From Leuctra nigra (Eukaryota > Arthropoda > Insecta > Plecoptera > Leuctridae), in NCBI GenBank assembly GCA_934045905.1, contig OW203767.1, forward strand, positions 16,061,073 through 16,125,072: a stretch of 64,000 nucleotides of DNA. The letters run 5' to 3'. Each line of letters begins with the position of its first letter. Position 1 is the first letter of the stretch. The translations under genes were made by a program, and so were the position numbers. This document shows positions 26,525-39,030 of the stretch, piece after piece. Below the pieces are notes generated by a model. It was not told the DNA's origin. It did not search any database and saw nothing but the letters and a program-made list of their open reading frames with translations.

Positions 26525-27088
26525 TAGGGGTGTGCGAATATTCGAAAATTTCGAATACTTCGAAATTATTATGTTCGAATATTCGATTCGGTATTCGAAA
26601 AAAAAGTATTCGAAAATTCGAATATTCGAAATTTTTTGAATAGTTCATGTCTTTAAATTCAAAATAATCCCGCCATTTCTCATATGGGAGGGTTTTTCAA
26701 TGCTGCCAACTGCTGCAAAGTCTAAAACTTCAACCGAAAATTGTCATGTCCGCCATTTTGATTTCGAGGGATATTATTTGTATGCTATTGTTCCTCCAGG
26801 TAGACCTTCCTCATACTCCATTTGTTCCTGTTAATTTCATTTTTTGTGATGATAATTGACAACAATATTATCCTGGCATATTACATCATAATCAGTACAT
26901 TCATTTATATGGCCATCTTTCATTCTGGTCATATGAAAAAAGTTTGGTGTCAATTTTTTTATTTTATTAATATTATGTATTTTAATGTGGGTTTTAACTA
27001 TTCGATATTCGATTCGATATTCGAAATATTTTTGTCAATTATTCAATATTCGTATTCGAAGTCAAAAATCACTATTCGCACACCCCTA
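26525..27088. mobile_element. hAT-type MITE, 564 bp, with perfect 8-bp target duplication
   Basis: The ends are TAGGGGTGTGCGAATA and TATTCGCACACCCCTA, a perfect 16-bp inverted repeat. AATTTTAT occurs directly outside each end (26517-26524 and 27089-27096). Both ends are packed with overlapping ATTCGAAT palindromes (26540-26640 and 26998-27080). There is no transposase. The 8-bp duplication and the AGGGGTGTG terminus fit non-autonomous hAT elements. Confidence 0.9.
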
Positions 27089-27099
27089 AATTTTATTAA

Positions 27100-28040
27100 T
27101 GTAAAAATTTAAAAATCCGTACACCTCAGAAGTATGCTTCGAAATAAACAACTGTTTGTATGTTTGATACATTATTCGATGACTTTGCGCTGATGGTGTG
27201 TGTGGTTTGATAGCATGCAGGGTAAGATCTTGGCGACATCGAAGATGACGCTATTGGCTGGTTGACAACTACTCCTGAAGACAGAACTGGAGAGAAGCTG
27301 GAGAGAAGAGAATAATCATTAATTATAATAATAATATTTTGAAATCAAAAATCTTCGAAGTTTTGCTCAAGAATCAAGAAGAACAAATAAAGAATTGGAA
27401 CAGAATTGCAAATTAATTATTCAGGTTACGAGTTCTTGGAGTTTTGCTAGGAAAAATAAATCAGCATATTTATTCTAAGCGCAATACTTAGACTACACCT
27501 AGGTATAAAACTTTAACTTCTCCGAAATAAAGCACAGAAGTTCCAAAACTTTGTTTTAACTTTTTGTTTATTTCTTCAAATAACGGAGAGACTCGTTAAG
27601 ACTTTCTCCTACGAAAGCAAATGGCTGTTGTTGATTCTGGAGGTCAGATCATGGTCAAGGTCGATTGTCTTGACCTCTGAGAAGTGGCGTGGGGTTGGCA
27701 TACCTGAGACTACAGACAGCTCAGAGCTTTGTAGGGGTTGGTATCACTGGTGAGATGTTATCAGATAATATAGAGAAAACGACTTGTTTAGAACATTTTT
27801 TTTGCTAATAAATGAGTATGGAAAGAAGAAATTCTACTGTAAAGATAAGTGCGGGATTTTGAAAATGTACGATCTGTAGGTACCAGGAGGAAAGGAATAA
27901 AATGTACATTAATGTGATTCACATTGGTATCTACACGTTTTAACAGCTTTCAAGTACCTACGACTACAAAAGTTCCAAACCCGAACTTTTGAACTTTTTC
28001 AAAAGTTGACTTTTGACAACCCATAAGCCATAATTAAGCC
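27100..28040. other. No recognised gene
   Basis: No coding exon, RNA gene or bounded repeat could be supported here. Confidence 0.4.
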
Positions 28041-28712
28041 AATTTATTGAGCGAGTGAAGCGAGTGACTACTTTTGGCTCTTTTGGCACGGACCTCTGTT
28101 TTTTTTCTGTTACTGAAGCTATACAGGTCACAGTATATCTTCGATCGAGCTGAAATTTTGCACACATGTACGGACCATTTCTGGGCGTAGCAGACTCTAA
28201 TTTTTTCGAAATCCGCTGATTGGTTAAAATTTAAAAAAAATATCTTTCGATTGGTTGGTCCGATTAATTTGAATTTTTTACAAGTCATTACGACCAACAT
28301 TTTCCTCAATCTTATAAAGTTTCAGCCAAATCCTCCTATTGATTAAAATTTAAACCCATCTGTCCTGTGATTTTTGACATGTATTTAAACTTGAACCGAT
28401 TGACCGATCAACTTAAAACTTAGATTGGCCATTGGTACCAACATTTTAAGTATTTTGCTAATTTTCAGTCTAATCTGTCGTTATTTTCAAAAGTTTTTGT
28501 CATTTTAAGGTCATTTGATTCCATAATCTTGTAATGAATGAAAATGCATGCTCCAAGGCTTGCAGAGCAGCCAAGCAGTCCACAATTTTCAGTAAACGAA
28601 AGCATTTTTGAGCTAGCGCATATCAAATCGGATGCAGTACGAAAGCCAAATCCTCCAATTGGTTTAAGATTAAATAATATCTTTTGATTGGCCGACGACA
28701 ATCAAAATGTTC
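28041..28712 (+). repeat. Dispersed repeat, left copy flanking the Ly6/satellite region
   Basis: This segment is homologous in direct orientation to 44245-44797. Shared blocks include TTATTGAGCGAG, TTTTGGCACGGACCTCT, TACAAGTCATTAC, GCAGAGCAGCCAAGCAGTCC and GCGCATATCAAATCG. The left copy has about 100 extra bases after the first block. It is non-coding, probably a transposon remnant. The two copies bracket the 16-kb Ly6/satellite segment. Confidence 0.75.
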
Positions 28713-29334
28713 CATCACAGCCTCCCCGCTAAAAATAGAATGCTACCCTTGAATATTTTTTTTTTCTTTAAAGAAGTTGAACTCAAAAGCGTTCACAATA
28801 ACTTTTGCAAGGATATCCCCAACGTTAACAATTCAAAATACAAATATTTATATAAAACACACATTATCAATCCAAAATCATGATAAACCATAATAGGTTA
28901 CTTCATTACGAGAAAACAATAATGTCCAACGCCTCGTACTGCAATTCCTTCCAACTAAACTTCATTTGTCAATTTCCCAACTTTGGGCTCCACTTAAAAA
29001 TGTGGTGTATTACCATAATATGCAGCTTAATTCCGGAGATTATTTCCTCAGCTTAAATTAACCTTAGGCTACATACAGATTGTCACCAGAAAGAGAGACA
29101 AATCTTGCTAACAAAACTGTGAACATCAAATAGATTCGTCTTCATGAGGTCAAGACGGAAACGATTCTTGCCAGTAAAACATAACATCAAATTTTGATTT
29201 GTCCGCAGCGTTTACAAAACGAAACTGTTCTTTCATAATAAAACTGTGAACATGTGAGTTGTCTTTGGGTTTTGCACTGATGTTGAAGTTCCTCTGAAAG
29301 GAGTTGAGGTGAGCGATGTGGTGGTGAGGTCTTG

Positions 29335-29721
29335 TTAGTTGGTCAGCTGCTTGTAGAGCGCGATGATGAGTGACACAAGAAGCAGCATCTTGCTGTGGAC
29401 GACACGTGTAGACACGTTGCACAAATCACCGTTGCAATGGCAAGCAGTCCCACTCCAGTATGCATTTGATTCCTCCTTACATTCTGCCGTAATAGAATAT
29501 CCACACGTTCTAGATTCAGCAAAGTTCCCGTCCTTGTCCTTTCCATGAGATTTAAGGCAGAAATCACCGGGACAAATCTTAGTGTCCGCTTTCGTTATAT
29601 CATACGGACAAGTTTTATAACCTGTTACTACACCACCCTTTTCTGCTTTAATGCACTGATAGCACTTGACAGCTGTTGCCTGTTTGCAGTAGACGAGGAG
29701 TACAGCGACGACCAGCGGAAC
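29335..29721 (-). CDS. Ly6/uPAR (three-finger) GPI-anchored protein, terminal coding exon
   Basis: The exon encodes 128 residues and a TAA (29335-29337). An AG acceptor at 29722-29723 precedes the first in-frame codon, GTT. It starts with the hydrophobic end of a signal peptide (VPLVVAVLLVYCKQATA) and then KCYQC. Ten cysteines follow at exon residues 20, 23, 38, 50, 55, 73, 81, 94, 96 and 101, ending CHCNGDLCN, the Ly6 signature. A hydrophobic tail near residues 112-121 (MLLLVSLIIA) fits a GPI-anchor signal. Such proteins act at the extracellular membrane face, for example in septate junctions or receptor modulation in insects; the specific role is unknown. The initiator methionine must lie in an upstream exon, that is, inside or beyond the satellite array. 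A consensus donor exists at 43553-43559 (CAG then GTAAGC on the minus strand), but the link is speculative. Confidence 0.85.
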   Translation of the reverse strand, partial: VPLVVAVLLVYCKQATAVKCYQCIKAEKGGVVTGYKTCPYDITKADTKICPGDFCLKSHGKDKDGNFAESRTCGYSITAECKEESNAYWSGTACHCNGDLCNVSTRVVHSKMLLLVSLIIALYKQLTN

Positions 29722-32442
29722 CTGTCAACACATCAGCCTCAGTACAACTCCTAACACAGCTAGGAAGATACGTGGCTTCTTCTCGTTGCAATGATAACAC
29801 TTGATAGCTGCGTGCAGCACCTAGTAGAGGAGAACCAGCAGACCTGTCAACAAAACAGCCTCAGTACGACTCCTTACACAGCTAGGAAGATACGTGGCTT
29901 CTTCTCGTTGCAATGATAACACTTGATAGCTGCGTGCAGTACCTAGTAGAGGAGAACCAGCAGACCTGTCAACACAACAGACTCAGTACAACTCCTAACA
30001 CTGCTAGGAAGATACGTGGCTTCTTCTCGTTGCAATGATAACACTTGATAGCTGCGTGCAGTACCTAGTAGAGGAGAACCAGCAGACCTGTCAACACAAC
30101 AGACTCAGTACAACTCCTAACACAGCTAGGAAGATACGTGGCTTCTTCTCGTTGCAATGATAACACTTGATAGCTGCGTGCAGTACCTAGTAGAGGAGAA
30201 CCAGCAGACCTGTCAACACAACAGACTCAGTACAACTCCTAACACTGCTAGGAAGATACGTGGCTTCTTCTCGTTGCAATGATAACACTTGATAGCTGCG
30301 TGCAGTACCTAGTAGAGGAGAACCAGCAGACCTGTCAACACAACAGACTCAGTACAACTCCTAACACTGCTAGGAAGATACGTGGCTTCTTCTCGTTGCA
30401 ATGATAACACTTGATAGCTGCGTGCAGTACCTAGTAGAGGAGAACCAGCAGACCTGTCAACACAACAGACTCAGTACAACTCCTAACACTGCTAGGAAGA
30501 TACGTGGCTTCTTCTCGTTGTAATCATAACACTTGATAGCTGCGTGCAGTACCTAGTAGAGGAGAACCAGCAGACCTGTCAACACAACAGACTCAGTACA
30601 ACTCCTAACACAGCTAGGAAGATACGTGGCTTCTTCTCGTTGCAATGATAACACTTGATAGCTGCGTGCAGTACCTAGTAGAGGAGAACCAGCAGACCTA
30701 TCAACACAACAGACTCAGTACAACTCCTAACACAGCTAGGAAGATACGTGGCTTCTTCTCGTTGCAATGATAACACTTGATAGCTGCGTGCAGTACCTAG
30801 TAGAGGAGAACCAGCAGACCTGTCAACACAACAGACTCAGTACAACTCCTAACACTGCTAGGAAGATACGTGGCTTCTTCTCGTTGCAATGATAACACTT
30901 GATAGCTGCGTGCAGTACCTAGTAGAGGAGAACCAGCAGACCTGTCAACACAACAGACTCAGTACAACTCCTAACACTGCTAGGAAGATACGTGGCTTCT
31001 TCTCGTTGCAATGATAACACTTGATAGCTGCGTGCAGTACCTAGTAGAGGAGAACCAGCAGACCTGTCAACACAACAGACTCAGTACAACTCCTAACACT
31101 GCTAGGAAGATACGTGGCTTCTTCTCGTTGCAATGATAACACTTGATAGCTGCGTGCAGTACCTAGTAGAGGAGAACCAGCAGACCTGTCAACACAACAG
31201 ACTCAGTACAACTCCTAACACTGCTAGGAAGATACGTGGCTTCTTCTCGTTGCAATGATAACACTTGATAGCTGCGTGCAGTACCTAGTAGAGGAGAACC
31301 AGCAGACCTGTCAACACAACAGACTCAGTACAACTCCTAACACTGCTAGGAAGATACGTGGCTTCTTCTCGTTGTAATCATAACACTTGATAGCTGCGTG
31401 CAGTACCTAGTAGAGGAGAACCAGCAGACCTGTCAACACAACAGACTCAGTACAACTCCTAACACTGCTAGGAAGATACGTGGCTTCTTCTCGTTGCAAT
31501 GATAACACTTGATAGCTGCGTGCAGTACCTAGTAGAGGAGAACCAGCAGACCTGTCAACACAACAGCCTCAGTACAACTCCTAACACTGCTAGGAAGATA
31601 CGTGGCTTCTTCTCGTTGCAATGATAACACTTGATAGCTGCGTGCAGTACCTAGTAGAGGAGAACCAGCAGACCTATCAACACAACAGACTCAGTACAAC
31701 TCCTAACACTGCTAGGAAGATACGTGGCTTCTTCTCGTTGCAATGATAACACTTGATAGCTGCGTGCAGTACCTAGTAGAGGAGAACCAGCAGACCTGTC
31801 AACACAACAGCCTCAGTACAACTCCTAACACTGCTAGGAAGATACGTGGCTTCTTCTCGTTGCAATGATAACACTTGATAGCTGCGTGCAGTACCTAGTA
31901 GAGGAGAACCAGCAGACCTATCAACACAACAGACTCAGTACAACTCCTAACACAGCTAGGAAGATACGTGGCTTCTTCTCGTTGCAATGATAACACTTGA
32001 TAGCTGCGTGCAGTACCTAGTAGAGGAGAACCAGCAGACCTGTCAACACAACAGACTCAGTACAACTCCTACCACAGCTAGGAAGATACGTGGCTTCTTC
32101 TCGTTGCAATGATAACACTTGATAGCTGCGTGCAGTACCTAGTAGAGGAGAACCAGCAGACCTGTCAACACAACAGCCTCAGTACAACTCCTTACACAGC
32201 TAGGAAGATACGTGGCTTCTTCTCGTTGTAATGATAACACTTGATAGCTGCGTGCAGTACCTAGTAGAGGAGAACCAGCAGACCTGTCAACACAACAGCC
32301 TCAGTACAACTCCTAACACAGCTAGGAAGATACGTGGCTTCTTCTCGTTGCAATGATAACACTTGATAGCTGCGTGCAGTACCTAGTAGAGGAGAACCAG
32401 CAGACCTGTCAACACAACAGACTCAGTACAACTCCTAACACA

Positions 32443-35400
32443 TCTAGGAAGATACGTGGCTTCTTCTCGTTGTAATCATAACACTTGATAGCTGCGTGCA
32501 GTACCTAGTAGAGGAGAACCAGCAGACCTATCAACACAACAGACTCAGTACAACTCCTACCACAGCTAGGAAGATACGTGGCTTCTTCTCGTTGCAATGA
32601 TAACACTTGATAGCTGCGTGCAGTACCTAGTAGAGGAGAACCAGCAGACCTGTCAACACAACAGCCTCAGTACAACTCCTTACACAGCTAGGAAGATACG
32701 TGGCTTCTTCTCGTTGTAATGATAACACTTGATAGCTGCGTGCAGTACCTAGTAGAGGAGAACCAGCAGACCTGTCAACACAACAGCCTCAGTACAACTC
32801 CTAACACAGCTAGGAAGATACGTGGCATCTTCTCGTTGCAATGATAACACTTGATAGCTGCGTGCAGTACCTAGTAGAGGAGAACCAGCAGACCTGTCAA
32901 CACAACAGCCTCAGTACAACTCCTAACACAGCTAGGAAGATACGTGGCATCTTCTCGTTGCAATGATAACACTTGATAGCTGCGTGCAGTACCTAGTAGA
33001 GGAGAACCAGCAGACCTGTCAACACAACAGCCTCAGTACAACTCCTAACACAGCTAGGAAGATACGTGGCATCTTCTCGTTGCAATGATAACACTTGATA
33101 GCTGCGTGCAGTACCTAGTAGAGGAGAACCAGCAGACCTGTCAACACAACAGCCTCAGTACAACTCCTAACACAGCTAGGAAGATACGTGGCATCTTCTC
33201 GTTGCAATGATAACACTTGATAGCTGCGTGCAGTACCTAGTAGAGGAGAACCAGCAGACCTGTCAACACAACAGCCTCAGTACAACTCCTAACACAGCTA
33301 GGAAGATACGTGGCATCTTCTCGTTGCAATGATAACACTTGATAGCTGCGTGCAGTACCTAGTAGAGGAGAACCAGCAGACCTGTCAACACAACAGCCTC
33401 AGTACAACTCCTTACACAGCTAGGAAGATACGTGGCTTCTTCTCGTTGTAATGATAACACTTGATAGCTGCGTGCAGTACCTAGTAGAGGAGAACCAGCA
33501 GACCTGTCAACACAACAGCCTCAGTACAACTCCTAACACTGCTAGGAAGATACGTGGCTTCTTCTTGTTGTAATCATAACACTTGATAGCTGCGTGCAGT
33601 ACCTAGTAGAGGAGAACCAGCAGACCTATCAACACAACAGACTCAGTACAACTCCTAACACAGCTAGGAAGATACGTGGCTTCTTCTCGTTGTAATCATA
33701 ACACTTGATAGCTGCGTGCAGTACCTAGTAGAGGAGAACCAGCAGACCTGTCAACACAACAGCCTCAGTACAACTCCTTACACAGCTAGGAAGATACGTG
33801 GCTTCTTCTCGTTGCAATGATAACACTTGATAGCTGCGTGCAGTACCTAGTAGAGGAGAACCAGCAGACCTGTCAACACAACAGACTCAGTACAACTCCT
33901 AACACTGCTAGGAAGATACGTGGCTTCTTCTCGTTGCAATGATAACACTTGATAGCTGCGTGCAGTACCTAGTAGAGGAGAACCAGCAGACCTGTCAACA
34001 CAACAGCCTCAGTACAACTCCTAACACAGCTAGGAAGATACGTGGCTTCTTCTCGTTGTAATCATAACACTTGATAGCTGCGTGCAGTACCTAGTAGAGG
34101 AGAACCAGCAGACCTATCAACACAACAGACTCAGTACAACTCCTAACACTGCTAGGAAGATACGTGGCTTCTTCTCGTTGTAATCATAACACTTGATAGC
34201 TGCGTGCAGTACCTAGTAGAGGAGAACCAGCAGACCTGTCAACACAACAGCCTCAGTACAACTCCTTACACAGCTAGGAAGATACGTGGCTTCTTCTCGT
34301 TGTAATGATAACACTTGATAGCTGCGTGCAGTACCTAGTAGAGGAGAACCAGCAGACCTGTCAACACAACAGCCTCAGTACAACTCCTAACACTGCTAGG
34401 AAGATACGTGGCTTCTTCTCGTTGCAATGATAACACTTGATAGCTGCGTGCAGTACCTAGTAGAGGAGAACCAGCAGACCTGTCAACACAACAGCCTCAG
34501 TACAACTCCTAACACAGCTAGGAAGATACGTGGCTTCTTCTCGTTGCAATGATAACACTTGATAGCTGCGTGCAGTACCTAGTAGAGGAGAACCAGCAGA
34601 CCTGTCAACACAACAGCCTCAGTACAACTCCTAACACAGCTAGGAAGATACGTGGCTTCTTCTCGTTGCAATGATAACACTTGATAGCTGCGTGCAGTAC
34701 CTAGTAGAGGAGAACCAGCAGACCTGTCAACACAACAGACTCAGTACAACTCCTAACACTGCTAGGAAGATACGTGGCTTCTTCTCGTTGCAATGATAAC
34801 ACTTGATAGCTGCGTGCAGTACCTAGTAGAGGAGAACCAGCAGACCTGTCAACACAACAGCCTCAGTACAACTCCTAACACAGCTAGGAAGATACGTGGC
34901 TTCTTCTCGTTGTAATCATAACACTTGATAGCTGCGTGCAGTACCTAGTAGAGGAGAACCAGCAGACCTATCAACACAACAGACTCAGTACAACTCCTAA
35001 CACTGCTAGGAAGATACGTGGCTTCTTCTCGTTGTAATCATAACACTTGATAGCTGCGTGCAGTACCTAGTAGAGGAGAACCAGCAGACCTGTCAACACA
35101 ACAGCCTCAGTACAACTCCTAACACAGCTAGGAAGATACGTGGCTTCTTCTCGTTGTAATCATAACACTTGATAGCTGCGTGCAGTACCTAGTAGAGGAG
35201 AACCAGCAGACCTATCAACACAACAGACTCAGTACAACTCCTAACACTGCTAGGAAGATACGTGGCTTCTTCTCGTTGCAATGATAACACTTGATAGCTG
35301 CGTGCAGTACCTAGTAGAGGAGAACCAGCAGACCTGTCAACACAACAGCCTCAGTACAACTCCTAACACTGCTAGGAAGATACGTGGCTTCTTCTCGTTG

Positions 35401-35736
35401 CAATGATAACACTTGATAGCTGCGTGCAGTACCTAGTAGAGGAGAACCAGCAGACCTGTCAACACAACAGCCTCAGTACAACTCCTAACACAGCTAGGAA
35501 GATACGTGGCTTCTTCTCGTTGTAATCATAACACTTGATAGCTGCGTGCAGTACCTAGTAGAGGAGAACCAGCAGACCTGTCAACACAACAGCCTCAGTA
35601 CAACTCCTTACACAGCTAGGAAGATACGTGGCTTCTTCTCGTTGTAATGATAACACTTGATAGCTGCGTGCAGTACCTAGTAGAGGAGAACCAGCAGACC
35701 TGTCAACACAACAGACTCAGTACAACTCCTAACACA
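32443..35736. repeat. Higher-order block, 27 units (3,294 bp), first copy
   Basis: Rare unit variants mark this block: a CATCTAGG unit at its start, five consecutive GGCATCTTC units (32826-33320) and a CTTCTTGTTG unit (33557). All three recur exactly 3,294 bases later. Variant order matches unit by unit for most of the block, with one unit lost and one gained in the second half. Confidence 0.85.
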
Positions 35737-38700
35737 TCTAGGAAGATACGTGGCTTCTTCTCGTTGTAATCATAACACTTGATAGCTGCGTGCAGTACCT
35801 AGTAGAGGAGAACCAGCAGACCTATCAACACAACAGACTCAGTACAACTCCTACCACAGCTAGGAAGATACGTGGCTTCTTCTCGTTGCAATGATAACAC
35901 TTGATAGCTGCGTGCAGTACCTAGTAGAGGAGAACCAGCAGACCTGTCAACACAACAGCCTCAGTACAACTCCTTACACAGCTAGGAAGATACGTGGCTT
36001 CTTCTCGTTGTAATGATAACACTTGATAGCTGCGTGCAGTACCTAGTAGAGGAGAACCAGCAGACCTGTCAACACAACAGCCTCAGTACAACTCCTAACA
36101 CAGCTAGGAAGATACGTGGCATCTTCTCGTTGCAATGATAACACTTGATAGCTGCGTGCAGTACCTAGTAGAGGAGAACCAGCAGACCTGTCAACACAAC
36201 AGCCTCAGTACAACTCCTAACACAGCTAGGAAGATACGTGGCATCTTCTCGTTGCAATGATAACACTTGATAGCTGCGTGCAGTACCTAGTAGAGGAGAA
36301 CCAGCAGACCTCTCAACACAACAGCCTCAGTACAACTCCTAACACAGCTAGGAAGATACGTGGCATCTTCTCGTTGCAATGATAACACTTGATAGCTGCG
36401 TGCAGTACCTAGTAGAGGAGAACCAGCAGACCTGTCAACACAACAGCCTCAGTACAACTCCTAACACAGCTAGGAAGATACGTGGCATCTTCTCGTTGCA
36501 ATGATAACACTTGATAGCTGCGTGCAGTACCTAGTAGAGGAGAACCAGCAGACCTGTCAACACAACAGCCTCAGTACAACTCCTAACACAGCTAGGAAGA
36601 TACGTGGCATCTTCTCGTTGCAATGATAACACTTGATAGCTGCGTGCAGTACCTAGTAGAGGAGAACCAGCAGACCTGTCAACACAACAGCCTCAGTACA
36701 ACTCCTTACACAGCTAGGAAGATACGTGGCTTCTTCTCGTTGTAATGATAACACTTGATAGCTGCGTGCAGTACCTAGTAGAGGAGAACCAGCAGACCTG
36801 TCAACACAACAGCCTCAGTACAACTCCTAACACTGCTAGGAAGATACGTGGCTTCTTCTTGTTGTAATCATAACACTTGATAGCTGCGTGCAGTACCTAG
36901 TAGAGGAGAACCAGCAGACCTATCAACACAACAGACTCAGTACAACTCCTAACACAGCTAGGAAGATACGTGGCTTCTTCTCGTTGTAATCATAACACTT
37001 GATAGCTGCGTGCAGTACCTAGTAGAGGAGAACCAGCAGACCTGTCAACACAACAGCCTCAGTACAACTCCTTACACAGCTAGGAAGATACGTGGCTTCT
37101 TCTCGTTGTAATGATAACACTTGATAGCTGCGTGCAGTACCTAGTAGAGGAGAACCAGCAGACCTGTCAACACAACAGCCTCAGTACAACTCCTAACACT
37201 GCTAGGAAGATACGTGGCTTCTTCTCGTTGCAATGATAACACTTGATAGCTGCGTGCAGTACCTAGTAGAGGAGAACCAGCAGACCTGTCAACACAACAG
37301 CCTCAGTACAACTCCTAACACAGCTAGGAAGATACGTGGCTTCTTCTCGTTGTAATCATAACACTTGATAGCTGCGTGCAGTACCTAGTAGAGGAGAACC
37401 AGCAGACCTGTCAACACAACAGCCTCAGTACAACTCCTTACACAGCTAGGAAGATACGTGGCTTCTTCTCGTTGTAATGATAACACTTGATAGCTGCGTG
37501 CAGTACCTAGTAGAGGAGAACCAGCAGACCTGTCAACACAACAGCCTCAGTACAACTCCTAACACTGCTAGGAAGATACGTGGCTTCTTCTCGTTGCAAT
37601 GATAACACTTGATAGCTGCGTGCAGTACCTAGTAGAGGAGAACCAGCAGACCTGTCAACACAACAGCCTCAGTACAACTCCTAACACAGCTAGGAAGATA
37701 CGTGGCTTCTTCTCGTTGCAATGATAACACTTGATAGCTGCGTGCAGTACCTAGTAGAGGAGAACCAGCAGACCTGTCAACACAACAGCCTCAGTACAAC
37801 TCCTAACACAGCTAGGAAGATACGTGGCTTCTTCTCGTTGCAATGATAACACTTGATAGCTGCGTGCAGTACCTAGTAGAGGAGAACCAGCAGACCTGTC
37901 AACACAACAGACTCAGTACAACTCCTAACACTGCTAGGAAGATACGTGGCTTCTTCTCGTTGCAATGATAACACTTGATAGCTGCGTGCAGTACCTAGTA
38001 GAGGAGAACCAGCAGACCTGTCAACACAACAGCCTTAGTACAACTCCTAACACAGCTAGGAAGATACGTGGCTTCTTCTCGTTGTAATCATAACACTTGA
38101 TAGCTGCGTGCAGTACCTAGTAGAGGAGAACCAGCAGACCTATCAACACAACAGACTCAGTACAACTCCTAACACTGCTAGGAAGATACGTGGCTTCTTC
38201 TCGTTGTAATCATAACACTTGATAGCTGCGTGCAGTACCTAGTAGAGGAGAACCAGCAGACCTATCAACACAACAGACTCAGTACAACTCCTAACACTGC
38301 TAGGAAGATACGTGGCTTCTTCTCGTTGTAATCATAACACTTGATAGCTGCGTGCAGTACCTAGTAGAGGAGAACCAGCAGACCTGTCAACACAACAGCC
38401 TCAGTACAACTCCTAACACAGCTAGGAAGATACGTGGCTTCTTCTCGTTGTAATCATAACACTTGATAGCTGCGTGCAGTACCTAGTAGAGGAGAACCAG
38501 CAGACCTATCAACACAACAGACTCAGTACAACTCCTAACACTGCTAGGAAGATACGTGGCTTCTTCTCGTTGCAATGATAACACTTGATAGCTGCGTGCA
38601 GTACCTAGTAGAGGAGAACCAGCAGACCTGTCAACACAACAGCCTCAGTACAACTCCTAACACTGCTAGGAAGATACGTGGCTTCTTCTCGTTGCAATGA

Positions 38701-39030
38701 TAACACTTGATAGCTGCGTGCAGTACCTAGTAGAGGAGAACCAGCAGACCTGTCAACACAACAGCCTCAGTACAACTCCTAACACAGCTAGGAAGATACG
38801 TGGCTTCTTCTCGTTGTAATCATAACACTTGATAGCTGCGTGCAGTACCTAGTAGAGGAGAACCAGCAGACCTGTCAACACAACAGCCTCAGTACAACTC
38901 CTTACACAGCTAGGAAGATACGTGGCTTCTTCTCGTTGTAATGATAACACTTGATAGCTGCGTGCAGTACCTAGTAGAGGAGAACCAGCAGACCTGTCAA
39001 CACAACAGCCTCAGTACAACTCCTAACACT
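35737..39030. repeat. Higher-order block, 27 units, second copy
   Basis: This is the tandem duplicate of 32443-35736. The rare CATCTAGG unit is at 35735, the GGCAT cluster starts at 36120 and the CTTCTTGTTG unit is at 36851, each offset by 3,294. One unit carries a private CCTCTC variant (about 36311). It is probably the product of unequal crossing-over inside the array; an assembly duplication is the alternative. Confidence 0.85.

Noticed and set aside
29150..29422. 90-codon minus-strand ORF overlapping the Ly6 exon
   Set aside because: It reads the Ly6 3' end in another frame and runs into its 3' untranslated region. The ten-cysteine frame is clearly the real one.
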